A DNA stretch of 64,000 nucleotides from Argyresthia goedartella. Taxonomy: Eukaryota > Arthropoda > Insecta > Lepidoptera > Argyresthiidae. The translations under genes and the position numbers were made by a program. Where the stretch lies: NCBI GenBank assembly GCA_949825045.1, contig OX463814.1, positions 31,514,383 to 31,578,382 of the forward strand, in the 5' to 3' direction. A model generated the notes under the pieces. It was not told the origin of the DNA and ran no database searches. It was given only the letters and a program-made list of their open reading frames with translations. This document shows positions 63,354 to 64,000 of the stretch, one piece after another; position 1 is the first letter of the stretch; every line of letters begins with the position of its first letter.

Positions 63354-64000
63354 GGATTGCTGAGGGTAGGAGGTCGGCTGCGGAATGCCAACCTGCCTTA
63401 TGCGGCTCGCCACCCGTTGTTACTCCCTAGGAAGGGGAAGTTGGTCGAACTGTTGATACAGGATCGACACATTCGGAATGGGCATGTCGGATGCCACGCC
63501 TTGATGGCGTTTCTCCAGCGCGAGTTCTGGATTCTATTGGGAAGACGCTTAGTGCGGAGCGTCGTATTTCGGTGCCTGCCTTGTTATCGGGCCAAGGCGG
63601 CTACGATGCAGCCCCAGATGGGCGATTTGCCCTCGGATAGGGTTAACGAAATCCGGCCCTTTGCGGGTGTCGGAACGGATTTCGCGGGACCATTCATGGT
63701 CAAGTCTTCACAGCTACGGAACGCCAGATTAGTGAAGGCATAATTGTGCGTCTTCGTGTGCTTGGCCACGAAGGCAGTCCACTTGGAGGTGGTCAGTGTC
63801 CTCACTACAGAGGCATTTATCGCTTGTCTAGATCGGTTCGTCTCACGAAGGGGCCTCCCGACATTAATCCGTTCGGACAACGACACAAATTTTGTCGGAG
63901 CCAGGCGATATCTGCAGGAGGTCACTCAATTCCTGAACGGTAACCAGGACGCCATCGGTACGGCTTGCTCCCGACGAGGGATTGAATGGGTTTTCAGTCC
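63354..64000 (+). pseudogene. BEL/Pao integrase, partial
   Basis: The same frame continues after the TAA: LLRVGGRLRNANLPYAARHP, LLLPRKGKLVELLIQDRHIR, NGHVGCHALMAFLQREFWI and RSVVFRCLPCYRAKA (zinc-binding H/H/C/C), then GVGTDFAGPFMV with the first catalytic Asp. A second TAA at 63741-63743 interrupts the core before CVFVCLATKAVHLEVVS and LIRSDNDTNFVGARRYL (second Asp). The catalytic Glu would lie beyond the window. Confidence 0.85.

Larger units (their letters stand above)
60263..64000 (+). mobile_element. BEL/Pao LTR retrotransposon, deleted and truncated by window edge
   Basis: A GC-rich block in AT-rich surroundings. It has a probable 5' LTR/leader (about 60263-60849, start uncertain), a candidate primer site, a gag zinc-knuckle region, protease, the first residues of RT, then integrase. 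RT and RNase H are removed by a deletion at about 62925-62940, and the N-terminal part of gag is missing before about 61380. In-frame stops occur at 62214, 63351 and 63741. The 3' LTR lies outside the window. Confidence 0.85.

Overview
This is eukaryotic nuclear DNA from an insect, most likely a moth or butterfly. The basis is an intron-containing CYP6-type cytochrome P450 exon, a two-exon DMAC1/TMEM261-like mitochondrial gene with GT-AG splice sites, tRNA-headed SINEs and RTE/CR1/Jockey-type LINE tails of the kinds common in Lepidoptera, and an AT-rich background. There are no operons, bacterial genes or CRISPR arrays. Only about 2 kb looks like ordinary host coding sequence; nearly everything else recognisable is mobile DNA in different states of decay.

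Layout. 0-9.9 kb: SINEs, half of a mariner-like element, a 512-bp hAT-type element with an exact 8-bp target duplication, a broken LINE (5.7-7.1 kb) and a small hairpin MITE. 10.2-20.5 kb: a three-level nest on the minus strand. An old LINE (A) was split by a 5'-truncated but otherwise open LINE (B), and B was split by a very young Ty3/Gypsy LTR element. The Gypsy element has 799-bp LTRs that differ at one base, a 4-bp GTAT duplication, a tRNA-Leu-type primer site, a polypurine tract, gag and integrase, but no protease, reverse transcriptase or RNase H. Where those should be lies a GC-rich segment that reads in another frame as an Arg/Ser/Asp-rich splicing-factor-like tail ending in a stop. 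This looks like captured host sequence and is the most interesting item in the window.

20.5-29.8 kb: remnants of a PIF/Harbinger transposase and, 4 kb away on the opposite strand, a multi-exon Myb/SANT-like gene of the kind that accompanies Harbinger elements, plus MITEs and RTE fragments. 29.8-39.9 kb: a near-complete 5.25-kb LINE (C; PHD-finger ORF1, endonuclease, reverse transcriptase) inserted into an older LINE (D), then an internally deleted LINE (F), then RTE and other LINE fragments joined tail to tail. 40.8-43.7 kb: a decayed Helitron Rep region. 44-46.5 kb: LINE and transposase fragments, including a second copy of LINE A.

47.1-48.5 kb: the DMAC1-like gene (exons 47111-47273 and 48475-48548), a predicted inner-membrane factor for respiratory complex I assembly. 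49-57.3 kb: repeats, a 1.37-kb foldback element with TA duplication and a 3.4-kb mariner-like element with TA duplication that holds a transposase relic and two SINEs. 57.8-59.2 kb: the P450 first exon, open through the haem-binding loop and ending at a GT donor. Its last exon is not seen. 60.3-64.0 kb: a BEL/Pao LTR element with large internal deletions and nonsense codons, running off the window edge and possibly sitting inside the P450 intron.

LINE clade names are given cautiously because motifs were read by eye; no database comparison was possible. Boundaries marked as approximate are inferred from tails, duplications or loss of similarity.
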